A stretch of DNA of 64,000 nucleotides, taken from assembly GCA_902727935.1 (NCBI GenBank), contig CACVAX010000059.1, positions 62,001 through 126,000 on the forward strand, read 5' to 3'. Positions 27,681-35,484 of the stretch are shown here, piece after piece. The stretch comes from an uncultured Sulfurovum sp. (GTDB lineage Bacteria > Campylobacterota > Campylobacteria > Campylobacterales > Sulfurovaceae). Position 1 is the stretch's first letter; every line of letters begins with the position of its first letter. The position numbers were made by a program, and so were the translations under genes. A model generated the notes under the pieces. The model was not told where the DNA came from. It did not search any database and was given only the letters and a program-made list of their open reading frames with translations.

Positions 27681-28358
27681 CTAGTTTTTAGGCATGGAAA
27701 ACTTTTGTGTAATCAATTCACCTTCATTGTTAAAATAAAGGTAGTAAAGTTTGTCCTTTACGACAGTAAGACCAGCCAAGTATCTTAAGGCGATATTGGC
27801 TTGAAGGGAGGCAATATGCATCACAATAGGGGCTGTAATTCCTCCTGGTTTATGGTCAGAAGTATTGAAAACTTGAAAAGAGGCTTCATCAAAAAAACAA
27901 ACTTGTCCATTAAACTCTTCTACAGAAGCATATATCCAGGGGGTATCTATTTTTCGTGCATAAGCATCGATTTCTTGGCGTGTTCCAAGGTTATCCGTGG
28001 CATCTAAAATCAAATCATAAGTGTTTGTCATTTTGCTAAATGCTTCAAAAGTCATGGTATAAGCATTGCTCAAAAGAAAAGGGTTTTTAGATTTCATTAA
28101 AGCGACCACTACTTCTGCTTTTAGTTTTTCTTCATCTTTTAAAGTAAAAGCAATTTGTCTATGGATATTATGAAGGCTAACCGTATCAAAGTCCACCATA
28201 TCTATTTGCCCAATCCCTGAAGTACCAAGTGCTAAGGCTAGACTCGAACCCAAGCCACCAGCCCCAATAATGGCAATTTTTTTGTTTTCCAGTGAAAGTT
28301 GAGTTTCTTCACCCCATAGTTGTATTTGTCTGTTAAAATAATCTTCTGTTTTTATCAT
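27681..28358 (-). CDS. ThiF/MoeB/HesA-family adenylyltransferase
   Basis: A 225-residue E1-like enzyme with the nucleotide loop 'IIGAGGLGSSLALALGTSGIG', the acidic 'DMVDFDTV', the Arg of 'LHNIHRQIAF' and 'DLILDATDN'. Such proteins adenylate the C-terminus of ubiquitin-like sulfur carriers (ThiS, MoaD) or other substrates. The CxxC zinc pairs usual in MoeB/ThiF are missing and no obvious catalytic Cys is present, so it may be nearer to HesA/TcdA-like proteins. Its ATG is one base from the start of the open frame on the opposite strand. No sulfur carrier is encoded next to it, so its partner is unknown. Confidence 0.82.
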   Translation of the reverse strand: MIKTEDYFNRQIQLWGEETQLSLENKKIAIIGAGGLGSSLALALGTSGIGQIDMVDFDTVSLHNIHRQIAFTLKDEEKLKAEVVVALMKSKNPFLLSNAYTMTFEAFSKMTNTYDLILDATDNLGTRQEIDAYARKIDTPWIYASVEEFNGQVCFFDEASFQVFNTSDHKPGGITAPIVMHIASLQANIALRYLAGLTVVKDKLYYLYFNNEGELITQKFSMPKN

Positions 28359-28452
28359 CTTGCTAGTTTATCGAATAATAAATTTAAAAGCAAACTCACC
28401 AACAAAAACTGATAAAATCCTAAATAAAAAAGTAAAATATGAAAGTGATAAT

Positions 28453-28698
28453 ATGCGAGTAGATAAATGGTTAGCAGCCGTAAATGTAGTAAAACGACGT
28501 ACAGTTGCTTCTGATATGGTGAAATCGGGGGTTGTTTTTATTAATAATATGAAAGCAAAAGCTTCTAAAAATGTTGTGATTGGTGATAAGGTAAGCATTG
28601 AGTATCTTAAAGGGGCAAAAAACTATGAAGTTCTACAAATACCAACGACAAAAACCATTCCCAAAAGTAAAAAAGATGAATACGTCAAAGAGCTGTAG
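28453..28698 (+). CDS. S4-domain RNA-binding protein (HslR/RqcP-like)
   Basis: The start is placed at ATG 28453 (81 aa) because the S4 domain begins there: 'MRVDKWLAAVNVVKRRTVASDMVKSGVVFINN', followed by 'SKNVVIGDKVSIEY'. A longer upstream frame (from 28360) has no family support. S4 proteins of this size (HslR/RqcP) bind rRNA or stalled 50S subunits in heat-shock or ribosome quality control. The TAG stop is part of a palindromic repeat (28695-28716), and trpD follows 39 bases later, so the two may be co-transcribed. Confidence 0.85.
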   Translation: MRVDKWLAAVNVVKRRTVASDMVKSGVVFINNMKAKASKNVVIGDKVSIEYLKGAKNYEVLQIPTTKTIPKSKKDEYVKEL

Positions 28699-28716
28699 GT
28701 TCGATTTTATCGAACA
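28695..28716. repeat. Dispersed palindrome, copy 1 (after the S4-domain gene)
   Basis: Core GTTCGAT-TTT-ATCGAAC forms a 7-bp stem with a 3-base loop. The flanking TAG is the stop codon of the S4-domain gene. The same core with the same flanks (GTAG before, A after) recurs at 29718-29739, 36612-36633 and 36669-36690. It could act as an RNA hairpin after the stop codon. Confidence 0.75.
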
Positions 28717-28737
28717 AAATATTAAAGAGTAAAAAAG

Positions 28738-29721
28738 ATGAATAAAACAAAAGAAAAATTTGAAAAATTATTTAATAATGAATTAAGCACCAAAGATGCA
28801 AGAGCCTTTTTAATTGAGCTTTATGAAAAAGGTGAAACAGCCCAAGAGATTGCTATTGCAGCGTCTGTAATGCGTGAACACTCCATTAAACTTCCTATGA
28901 CAGATGAATTAAGAGAAAAAGCCATAGATGTTGTTGGAACAGGTGGGGACAAAAGTGGAAGTTTTAACATTTCAACAACGGTAGCTCTTTTATTAGCAGC
29001 GATGGGTAAAACAGTTGCTAAACATGGAAATAGAAGCATTACTTCGAATTCTGGTTCAGCTGATTTACTTGAAGCCTTAAATATTAATCTTAATTTAACG
29101 CCAGAACAACAAGTGGATATGTTAGAGAAGACAGGCTTTTGTTTTATTTTTGCTGTTAATCACCATCCTGCTATGAAACATATTATGCCTATTCGTCACT
29201 CTATTGAGCATAGAACCATTTTTAATCTTTTAGGACCTTTGACCAATCCTGCTGGAGCGAAGAAGTATTTATTGGGTGTGTTTCACCCTGAGTACATTGA
29301 ACGGATGGCAAATGCTCTATTAGAATTGGACATTACTCGTGCTTTTGTGGTCAGTTCAAATGACGGTATGGATGAGATCGCTTTAGCGACCACAACGCCT
29401 TTTGCATATGTTGAAGAGGGACAGATTTCGACAGGTTTGGTTAAACCTACAGACTTTGGTTTTCGTATGGCAAGTAAGGGTGAAATTATGGGTGGAACAG
29501 CCCAACATAATGCCATGATTACTCGTGAAATTTTTGCTGGTATTGAAAAAGATGCAAAGCTAGACATTGTTTTACTTAACACAGCATTTGCACTTTTTAT
29601 AGATGGTGCTGTAAAAGATATGAAAGAAGCTCTAGCTATGACAAGAGAATGTATTGAGTCAGGACAAGCAACAAAACATTTAGAGTATATTGCTGAAGTT
29701 TCAAACAGTTTTAACGCGTAG
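28738..29721 (+). CDS. trpD: Anthranilate phosphoribosyltransferase
   Basis: A 327-residue enzyme joining anthranilate and PRPP in tryptophan biosynthesis. Signatures include 'DVVGTGGDKSGSFNISTTVALLLAAMGKTVAKHGNRSITSNSGSADLLEAL' (PRPP and anthranilate site), 'HHPAMKHIMPIRHSIEHRTIFNLLGPLTNPA' and 'VVSSNDGMDEIAL' (metal-binding Asp-Glu). Length is typical. No other trp gene is nearby, so trp genes are scattered in this genome. The coding region ends in TAG inside a copy of the dispersed palindrome, and tsaE follows after 34 bases. Confidence 0.96.
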   Translation: MNKTKEKFEKLFNNELSTKDARAFLIELYEKGETAQEIAIAASVMREHSIKLPMTDELREKAIDVVGTGGDKSGSFNISTTVALLLAAMGKTVAKHGNRSITSNSGSADLLEALNINLNLTPEQQVDMLEKTGFCFIFAVNHHPAMKHIMPIRHSIEHRTIFNLLGPLTNPAGAKKYLLGVFHPEYIERMANALLELDITRAFVVSSNDGMDEIALATTTPFAYVEEGQISTGLVKPTDFGFRMASKGEIMGGTAQHNAMITREIFAGIEKDAKLDIVLLNTAFALFIDGAVKDMKEALAMTRECIESGQATKHLEYIAEVSNSFNA

Positions 29722-29739
29722 GTTCGATTTTATCGAACA
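29718..29739. repeat. Dispersed palindrome, copy 2 (after trpD)
   Basis: Identical to copy 1 over the 22-base unit, including the TAG that forms the trpD stop codon. Two successive genes thus end inside the same repeat. Stem 29722-29728 with 29732-29738, loop 3 bases. Confidence 0.75.
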
Positions 29740-29755
29740 CTAAGTAGGATTTTAA

Positions 29756-30169
29756 ATGAAAGAAATTATTGCAGCCGAAGATGAATTAAATGGCATTGTT
29801 GAGTATCTAAATGAGATACTGCCAAGTTCTGCCATTGTCTTTTTAACAGGCAATCTTGCAGCTGGAAAAACAACCTTGACTAAAAATATTGTGCAGTCAA
29901 AAGGGATTCAAGGGGAAGTCACTTCTCCTACTTTTTCTTTACAGCAATGTTACGAGGATACTATTTTTCATTACGATTTGTATCGCATAGAAAATGAAGA
30001 GTTTATGGAACTTGGACTTTTTGAAGAGTTTGATAAAGAGGGTTGGCATTTTGTAGAGTGGGGTGATGAAGCACTTAAGCATTTTTTGCTCAATGCAGGA
30101 TATGATGTGTTTAGCGTTACAATAACACCTTATAAAGAAAAAAGAAAATATAGCATAGAGAAGAATTAA
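29756..30169 (+). CDS. tsaE: tRNA threonylcarbamoyladenosine biosynthesis ATPase TsaE
   Basis: A 137-residue P-loop protein with Walker A 'GNLAAGKTTL', the conserved 'VTSPTFSL' (Thr and Ser contacts), 'FHYDLYRIENEEFMELGLFEEF' and 'WHFVEWGDE', all typical of the YjeE family. TsaE works with TsaB and TsaD to make t6A37 on tRNAs that read ANN codons. The family is small and this length is usual. Its stop codon directly abuts the lptB start, so the two are translationally linked. Confidence 0.95.
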   Translation: MKEIIAAEDELNGIVEYLNEILPSSAIVFLTGNLAAGKTTLTKNIVQSKGIQGEVTSPTFSLQQCYEDTIFHYDLYRIENEEFMELGLFEEFDKEGWHFVEWGDEALKHFLLNAGYDVFSVTITPYKEKRKYSIEKN

Positions 30170-30901
30170 ATGAATAAGATACATACCCTTGAAGCCAAAA
30201 ATCTTTCTAAAACCATTAAAAAAACAACCATTGTTCATGATGTTTCAGTCAAGATTTCATCACGTGAAATTGTGGGACTTTTGGGTCCGAATGGTGCAGG
30301 TAAAACCACTTCTTTTTACATGATATGTGGACTCACAGAAGCAACCAAAGGTTCAGTATTTATTGATGCTGATGAGGTGACTAAAATGCCGTTGAGTAAA
30401 CGGGCTAAACTGGGTATTGGTTATTTACCTCAAGAGTCGAGTATTTTTAAAGACCTCTCGGTAGAAGATAACCTTTGGATGGCAGCAGAAGCGATGAAAG
30501 TAGATGAAAAAGTAGCCCAAAAGCGTATTGAGAATCTTTTGAACTTATTTAACATTCAACCCATTCGTAAACGTTTTGGTATTCAACTATCAGGAGGCGA
30601 ACGCAGACGTGTGGAGATTGCACGAGCTTTGGTCGCTGAACCAAAATTTCTTTTATTAGATGAACCTTTTGCAGGGGTTGACCCTATTGCTGTAGAAGAC
30701 ATACAAGGGATTATACGTGAACTTATCAAGCTCAATATGGGCGTTCTCATTACTGACCATAATGTTCGTGAAACCTTGGGTATTTGTGACCGAGCCTATG
30801 TAATGAAGTCGGGTGAGATGTTGGCTTATGGTACAAGTGAAGAGATTAAAAATGATCCAAATGTTATTAAATATTATCTTGGTGAAAATTTTCATTTTTA
30901 A
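30170..30901 (+). CDS. lptB: Lipopolysaccharide export ABC transporter ATPase
   Basis: A 243-residue ATPase with Walker A 'GPNGAGKTT', Q-loop 'GYLPQESSIF', ABC signature 'LSGGERRRVEIARAL', Walker B 'FLLLDEPFAGVDP' and H-loop 'LITDHNVRETL'. 'ISSREIVGLLGPNGAGKTTSFYMICGL' and 'DEPFAGVDPIAV' are characteristic of LptB, which drives extraction of LPS from the inner membrane with LptFG. lptF and lptG are not in the window. It starts directly after tsaE and precedes the separately promoted atpB. Confidence 0.95.
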   Translation: MNKIHTLEAKNLSKTIKKTTIVHDVSVKISSREIVGLLGPNGAGKTTSFYMICGLTEATKGSVFIDADEVTKMPLSKRAKLGIGYLPQESSIFKDLSVEDNLWMAAEAMKVDEKVAQKRIENLLNLFNIQPIRKRFGIQLSGGERRRVEIARALVAEPKFLLLDEPFAGVDPIAVEDIQGIIRELIKLNMGVLITDHNVRETLGICDRAYVMKSGEMLAYGTSEEIKNDPNVIKYYLGENFHF

Positions 30902-30946
30902 TCCAAAATTATAATTAAGATAACGAAAAACTAAGCCTTTCTAAGC

Positions 30947-30952
30947 TATAAT
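30947..30952 (+). promoter_or_regulatory. -10 box upstream of atpB
   Basis: Perfect TATAAT 35 bases before the atpB start in the 86-base gap after lptB. It supports atpB having its own promoter. Confidence 0.5.
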
Positions 30953-30987
30953 CCGACCAAAATTATTTTCTAACAGAGGATGGATAA

Positions 30988-31665
30988 ATGGAAGCACCAT
31001 GGACTTTTATAGGCGTTTTTACTGGGCATGGACCAGCATTAATGGCCGTACACTTACTTTTAGTGGCAATTATTATTTTACTTATAGCTAAAGCAGCTGT
31101 TTCAGCAATGAAAGCAGTACCAACAGGAGCACAAAATGCTCTGGAAGCATTTATTCAAGGAACAATTGCTATGGGTAACGACACGATTGGTGAAGATAGA
31201 GCTAGAAAATACTTACCACTTATTTTAACGCTTGGTCTTGTAGTATTGGTTTCTAACTTAATTGGTATTATTCCAGGATTTGAGTCGCCAACATCAAACA
31301 TTAACATTACACTTCCTTTAGCACTAGTTGTTTTTATCTACTATAACTATGAAGGTATTAGAGAAAAAGGTGCTAAAAACTATTTTGCACATTTCATGGG
31401 GCCTGTACCTCTTCTTGCACCATTAATGTTCCCAATTGAAATTTTATCGCACTTATCAAGAATTGTTTCTCTTTCATTCAGACTTTTTGGTAATATTAAA
31501 GGAGATGACCTTTTCTTAGCTGTATTACTTATGTTAGTTCCATTCTTTGCACCATTACCTGCGTATGCATTATTAACATTCTTTGCAGTATTACAAACAT
31601 TCATTTTCATGATTCTTACCTATGTTTATCTTGCAGGTGCTGTATTAGTAGATGAAGATCACTAA
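30988..31665 (+). CDS. atpB: ATP synthase F0 subunit a
   Basis: A 225-residue polytopic inner-membrane protein forming the proton half-channels next to the c-ring. The essential Arg lies in 'EILSHLSRIVSLSFRLFGNIKGDDL', and the C-terminal helix 'LPAYALLTFFAVLQTFIFMILTYVYLAGA' is typical. In Campylobacterota atpB is encoded apart from the main atp operon (from memory), as here. AGAGGATGG precedes the start. The following genes (small membrane protein, thiE) are close enough to be co-transcribed. Confidence 0.96.
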   Translation: MEAPWTFIGVFTGHGPALMAVHLLLVAIIILLIAKAAVSAMKAVPTGAQNALEAFIQGTIAMGNDTIGEDRARKYLPLILTLGLVVLVSNLIGIIPGFESPTSNINITLPLALVVFIYYNYEGIREKGAKNYFAHFMGPVPLLAPLMFPIEILSHLSRIVSLSFRLFGNIKGDDLFLAVLLMLVPFFAPLPAYALLTFFAVLQTFIFMILTYVYLAGAVLVDEDH

Positions 31666-31693
31666 ATCATTTTAAGACAAAAGTAGAAAGCAG

Positions 31694-31960
31694 ATGAAAC
31701 TTTCCTCTCCTCTTTTGTCTTTCCTAGTAAACTTTTTACTGGGTGCATCTTGGGCTTTTGCCTTTGCAGGTGCAACTATTTTCTTTTATATTTTTTTAGA
31801 AATTGCTATTTTTTATGCAATCTTTGGAGCACTATTGGGTGCATTGCCTGGACTTTTTTTTGTTTTACTCATTGAGTATTTTTTAATAAAGCATGAGCAG
31901 TTAACAGAACTTAGAAAACAAACCAAACTTCTTGAAGAACTTGTGACTAAATCATTATGA
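31694..31960 (+). CDS. Small membrane protein of unknown function downstream of atpB
   Basis: An 88-residue protein with two or three hydrophobic segments (about 5-65) rich in Ala, Gly and Phe, then a charged C-terminal helix ('KHEQLTELRKQTKLLEELV') that could form a short coiled coil in the cytoplasm. It lies 28 bases after atpB and overlaps thiE by four bases (ATGA), so it is translationally coupled to thiE. No family is recognised. It may be an accessory of the ATP synthase a-subunit, judging only from its position. Confidence 0.7.
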   Translation: MKLSSPLLSFLVNFLLGASWAFAFAGATIFFYIFLEIAIFYAIFGALLGALPGLFFVLLIEYFLIKHEQLTELRKQTKLLEELVTKSL

Positions 31961-32526
31961 TTGCGTATGCAATTACTGATCCTTCAACTTTAAACTTTCA
32001 AACTTTAACAACTGATATACAGTGTTTCTCTACTAAGGCAGACATGCTTGTGTATAGAGATAAGTCTACCCATAACTATGCTAAAAATGCAAAGAGATTT
32101 ATAGCAGAATCAAAAAAGCATAACTTTCAAAAAATTCTTCTACATACAGACTATATTTTAGCCCATGAACTAAAAGCCGATGGGGTGCATCTAAAGTCGA
32201 CACAGTTTTCTGACATTGCAAATGCAAAGGCTTTAGGTTTATTTGTGGTTATCAGTACACATACACAAGAAGAAGCACAAAAAGCAGAAGCATTAGGGGC
32301 AGACATGCTAACCTTTAGCTCTATTTTTGTTTCACCCAACAAAGGAGAACCTAAAGGAGTAGAGGAGCTTAAAAAGCTTATTTCTATGCTCTCTATACCT
32401 GTTATTGCCTTAGGTGGCATTTTGACAGAAGAACAAATAGTGTTATGTCAAAAGAGTGGGGCTTTTGGTTTTGCTTCTATTCGGTATTTTTCTTTAGGCT
32501 CTGCGACCATTAATACTTCATTATAA
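31957..32526 (+). CDS. thiE: Thiamine phosphate synthase-like protein
   Basis: A 189-residue TIM-barrel protein of the ThiE/TenI family. ThiE joins the pyrimidine and thiazole halves of thiamine. 'YAITDPS', 'LVYRDKSTHNY', 'ILLHTDYILAHELKADGVHL', 'GADMLTFSSIFVSPNKGEPKGVEELKKL' and 'VIALGGI' fit the family; the barrel ends with 'SGAFGFASIRYF'. It is slightly short, and some phosphate-loop residues differ from E. coli ThiE, so a TenI-like or degenerate role cannot be excluded. Its last 79 bases overlap the opposite-strand end of the broken hsdR, marking the left edge of the restriction island. Confidence 0.82.
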   Translation: MIAYAITDPSTLNFQTLTTDIQCFSTKADMLVYRDKSTHNYAKNAKRFIAESKKHNFQKILLHTDYILAHELKADGVHLKSTQFSDIANAKALGLFVVISTHTQEEAQKAEALGADMLTFSSIFVSPNKGEPKGVEELKKLISMLSIPVIALGGILTEEQIVLCQKSGAFGFASIRYFSLGSATINTSL

Positions 32527-32966
32527 TCATCTCGGTTAGCTACCCCAACCCCATCCATAAATTTTTCAACATAATCTAAAATCTTAGTCGTCACATGTGG
32601 GATAACTTTACGCCGTTCAAGTAATTTAGGTTTGCTCTCTAAAGTTTGTACAATGGTCGCAGACAAAGGCTTTCGCTCATCGTATAAATAGCTATCGACT
32701 ACTTTTTGTACTTCATCACATTTTAGTTTCTCTTCACTACAAAGTGTTTTAAACCCTTTTTCACGTTCCTCTTCCCAAAAATTTTCAAATTCATCTGCTA
32801 TATTTTCATTTTTTTCAATATGAGGTAAATTCTTGTTAATAAACTTTTCTATGAGTTCCCGTTTGCTTCGTAGCCTAGCGTCTCCATTGATTATGTTGAG
32901 AATTTGCTCTTTTTGTGCCTTTTTATCTTCTTCTTTGGCATCATTATATTTTCCTAAAAGTGTCAA
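32448..32966 (-). pseudogene. hsdR: Type I restriction subunit HsdR, C-terminal fragment
   Basis: This frame (172 aa) holds the C-terminal helical domain of EcoR124I-type HsdR: 'INGDARLRSKRELIEKFINKNLPHI', 'DEFENFWEEEREKGFKTL', 'LLERRKVIPHVTTKILDYVEKFMDGV'. It is out of frame with the 702-residue part upstream. Joining 'FVQAFRA' to 'ILTLLGKYNDAKEE' leaves out roughly 80-100 residues that intact relatives carry between these points (estimate from memory of the family). It could only be translated separately from TTG 32966, which overlaps the upstream stop. The last residues overlap thiE and may be read-through past the original end. Confidence 0.82.
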
Positions 32967-35071
32967 AATAACGCTCTAAAGGCTTGAACAAAGGCTAATT
33001 CATCTTCTTCATCATTCAGTTCATCAACACTCTCTACGCTTGGAGCAATGGCTAAAAGTTTCTCTTTATAGGCTTCATTAAACTCTGTTAGGTACTCTTC
33101 ATAAGGTTGCATCAAAATAATCTCTTTGGCATCCACATTTGAAAAGAGCGCTATGGCATCGTCTGTATTCTTTTTTAGGTTTCTAAAACAGACAATGTTT
33201 CCTTGTGACTTTTGTTCATTCAGGATTCGGTTGGTTCGTGAAAAGGCTTGTATGAGTCCGTGGTATTTTAAGTTTTTGTCCACATAAAGGGTATTGAGTG
33301 ACTTGGCATCGAAGCCTGTTAAGAACATGTTGACCACCAGTAAAATGTCTATCTCTCTATTTTTAACCCGTTTGCTTAGTTCATTGTAATAGTTGTAAAA
33401 ACTTTTAGCATCTTTTGTATTGTATTTCGTTCCAAACATCATATTATAATCACCAATGTACTCATCTAACTTATCACGGCTATGCAAATTTTGAGGAGAT
33501 AAAAGTTCTTTTTTGCTCGGATTCGATGGCTTTAGCCTCGTATTGTTCGGGAGTGAACTCTCCGATTCCGAAAAGTCTATGATGCCATTAGCATCTTTGT
33601 CTTCTTCATTGGCTGTGTAAGAGATGTAGTCTACTATTTTGTTCACTCTCTCTTGACTTTCGAGTAGCTCTTTGCTATCTATCTCTTCAACGTCTATGTC
33701 GATGTTTGTTTTGGAATCTTCTTTGGCTTTATAACGACCCACGTATTCCACTGAAAATTTTAAAACATTATCATCAGCAATGGCATCGGTAATGACGTAT
33801 TTATGTAAAGCATCATCAAACAGTTCTTTAGTGGTACGTTTCCCAAGTTTATTACCCACGGCATTTTGGGCAAAGATGGGTGTGCCTGTAAAGCCTATCA
33901 TTTGGTTTTGAGTAAAAAAGTTGTTAATGGCTAAATGCGTCTCCCCAAATTGAGAACGATGACACTCATCAAATATAAAAACAATGGATTCATCACGTAA
34001 CTTCTCCATTTGGTTTAAGTATTGCTTTTTACTAATGGCTGTGTTTAGTTTTTGTATTGTGGTAACAATGAGCTTGGTATCGTCGCTAAACTGTGCAACC
34101 AATGCCTTGGTGTTATCCGTTCCATCAACCGAACCATCGGAAAAACTGTTAAACTCTTTGGTGGTCTGAAAGTCCAAATCTTTTCGGTCAACCACAAACA
34201 CCACTTTATGCACCTGAGGCAGTTTCATAAGTATTTGAGCTGTTTTAAAAGAGGTCAGTGTTTTTCCTGAACCTGTGGTATGCCAAATGTACCCATTTTT
34301 ATCGCTGTTCTCCACACGGTCGATAATGGCTTCAGTCGCATGAAATTGATAAGGACGCAAGACCATAAGTATTTTGGGTACTTCGGCTAAAACGGTGTAT
34401 TTGGTTATCATCTTGGCAATATGACAACGTTCTAAAAAAGCATCGGTAAATTGCTCTAGGTTCGTAATATTTTTGTTCTCTTTGTCTGCCCAAAAAAAGG
34501 TCTGTTTAAAACTTTGCTTTTTGTTGTTGGCGTAGTATTTAGTATTAACTCCGTTACTGATGACAAAAATTTGCACGTAATTAAACAAGGCAGAGTTTGA
34601 ACCATAAGAGTGACGTTGATAACGGTTAATCTGATTAAACGCCTCTTTTAGTTCCAGTCCACGCCGTTTGAGTTCTATCTGCACTAAAGGCAAACCGTTT
34701 ATGAGTAGGGTTACGTCGTATCGGTTTTTATACGTTCCTTCTATGGTGACTTGGCTGGTCACTTGAAAAAGGTTTTGACACCAGTGTTCAGAGTTTAAAA
34801 ATTCAATGTATTTGGTGCTTCCATCATCAGCAGTAAGTGAAAGTTTGTCTCTTAGTTGTTTGGCTTTTTCAAACACAGAGCCTTTGTTTAAGTGGTTGAG
34901 TACGCGTTTAAACTCTGTGTCGCTTAGTTGGGTGTTGTTGTGAATTTCAAGTTGGGTTTTTAGGTTGGCTTCGAGGGCTTTGTCATCTTTGATGGTGACT
35001 TGTTGGTACTTTAGATTTTCAAGTTGTGCTATGAGGTTTGCTTCAAGTGTGGCTTCGCTTTGTGTTCCCAT
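32963..35071 (-). pseudogene. hsdR: Type I restriction subunit HsdR, N-terminal and motor part (interrupted)
   Basis: This 702-residue part has the nuclease site (Asp119, 'QIELK' 131-135, PD-ExK type), the translocase Walker A 'TTGSGKT' 265-271, 'DECH' 368-371 and 'GFTGTPIF', and the RecA-2 motifs ending 'VNMFLTGFDAKSLNTLYVDKNLKYHGLIQAFSRTNRI'. It therefore looks catalytically complete up to a premature TGA after 'FVQAFRALF', where the family continues for another 250 or more residues. The C-terminal fragment lies in another frame immediately downstream. Type I HsdR needs its C-terminal helical domain to assemble with HsdM2S, so restriction is probably lost. It follows the RelB-like gene in the hsd operon. 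Confidence 0.85.
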
Positions 35072-35128
35072 TTTATCTCCCCCTAGATGTTTTAAAGATT
35101 ATAGCATATCACATAAATATCTATCTTC

Positions 35129-35416
35129 TCATAGCTCATTTAAAAAGTCTCGTGCTTTTGTTGCTTTTTTTTCACCACGTTCTAGCCGTGCTACATCTTC
35201 TAAAGCAAGTTGCAACTTTTGAGTTAAGTCATCCACCTCATTGTTCGGTAATTTAACCTCAAAAGGTAAACCTTTATGACTGACAATCATCTTGGTAAAA
35301 ATATTAACAGCTTCTGAAAAATTCATACCCATTTGGTCTAAAATTTTTTTTGCATCGTGCAGCGACTCTTTGTCTATGCGTAAAGAAGTTTGAATTTTAG
35401 GCTCTTTTATTTGCAT
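35129..35416 (-). CDS. RelB/DinJ-family antitoxin without a visible toxin
   Basis: The start is set at ATG 35416 (95 aa) behind AAAAGGA. The N-terminus 'IQTSLRIDKESLHDAKKILDQMGMNFSEAVNIFTKMIV' matches the DinJ/RelB ribbon-helix-helix pattern ('R.d..l...a..il..lGl....a...f...i'). The C-terminal half is acidic and helical ('DDLTQKLQLALEDVARLERGEKK'), as in toxin-binding tails. No RelE/YafQ-type frame lies on either side; hsdS and hsdR flank it directly. It could be a degenerate TA remnant, or a regulator of the hsd operon. DNA-binding and autoregulation are family properties, not shown here. Confidence 0.75.
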   Translation of the reverse strand: MQIKEPKIQTSLRIDKESLHDAKKILDQMGMNFSEAVNIFTKMIVSHKGLPFEVKLPNNEVDDLTQKLQLALEDVARLERGEKKATKARDFLNEL

Positions 35417-35484
35417 ACTTGATCCTTTTGTATTTACTAATGACGAGTATATCATTTTTTCATTGTATATACATTGAAAACCTT

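Noticed and set aside
32448-32966. HsdR C-terminal frame as an independent gene
   Set aside because: Its sequence continues the HsdR family across the break, and the only start is a TTG overlapping the upstream stop, so decay of one gene is the simpler reading.
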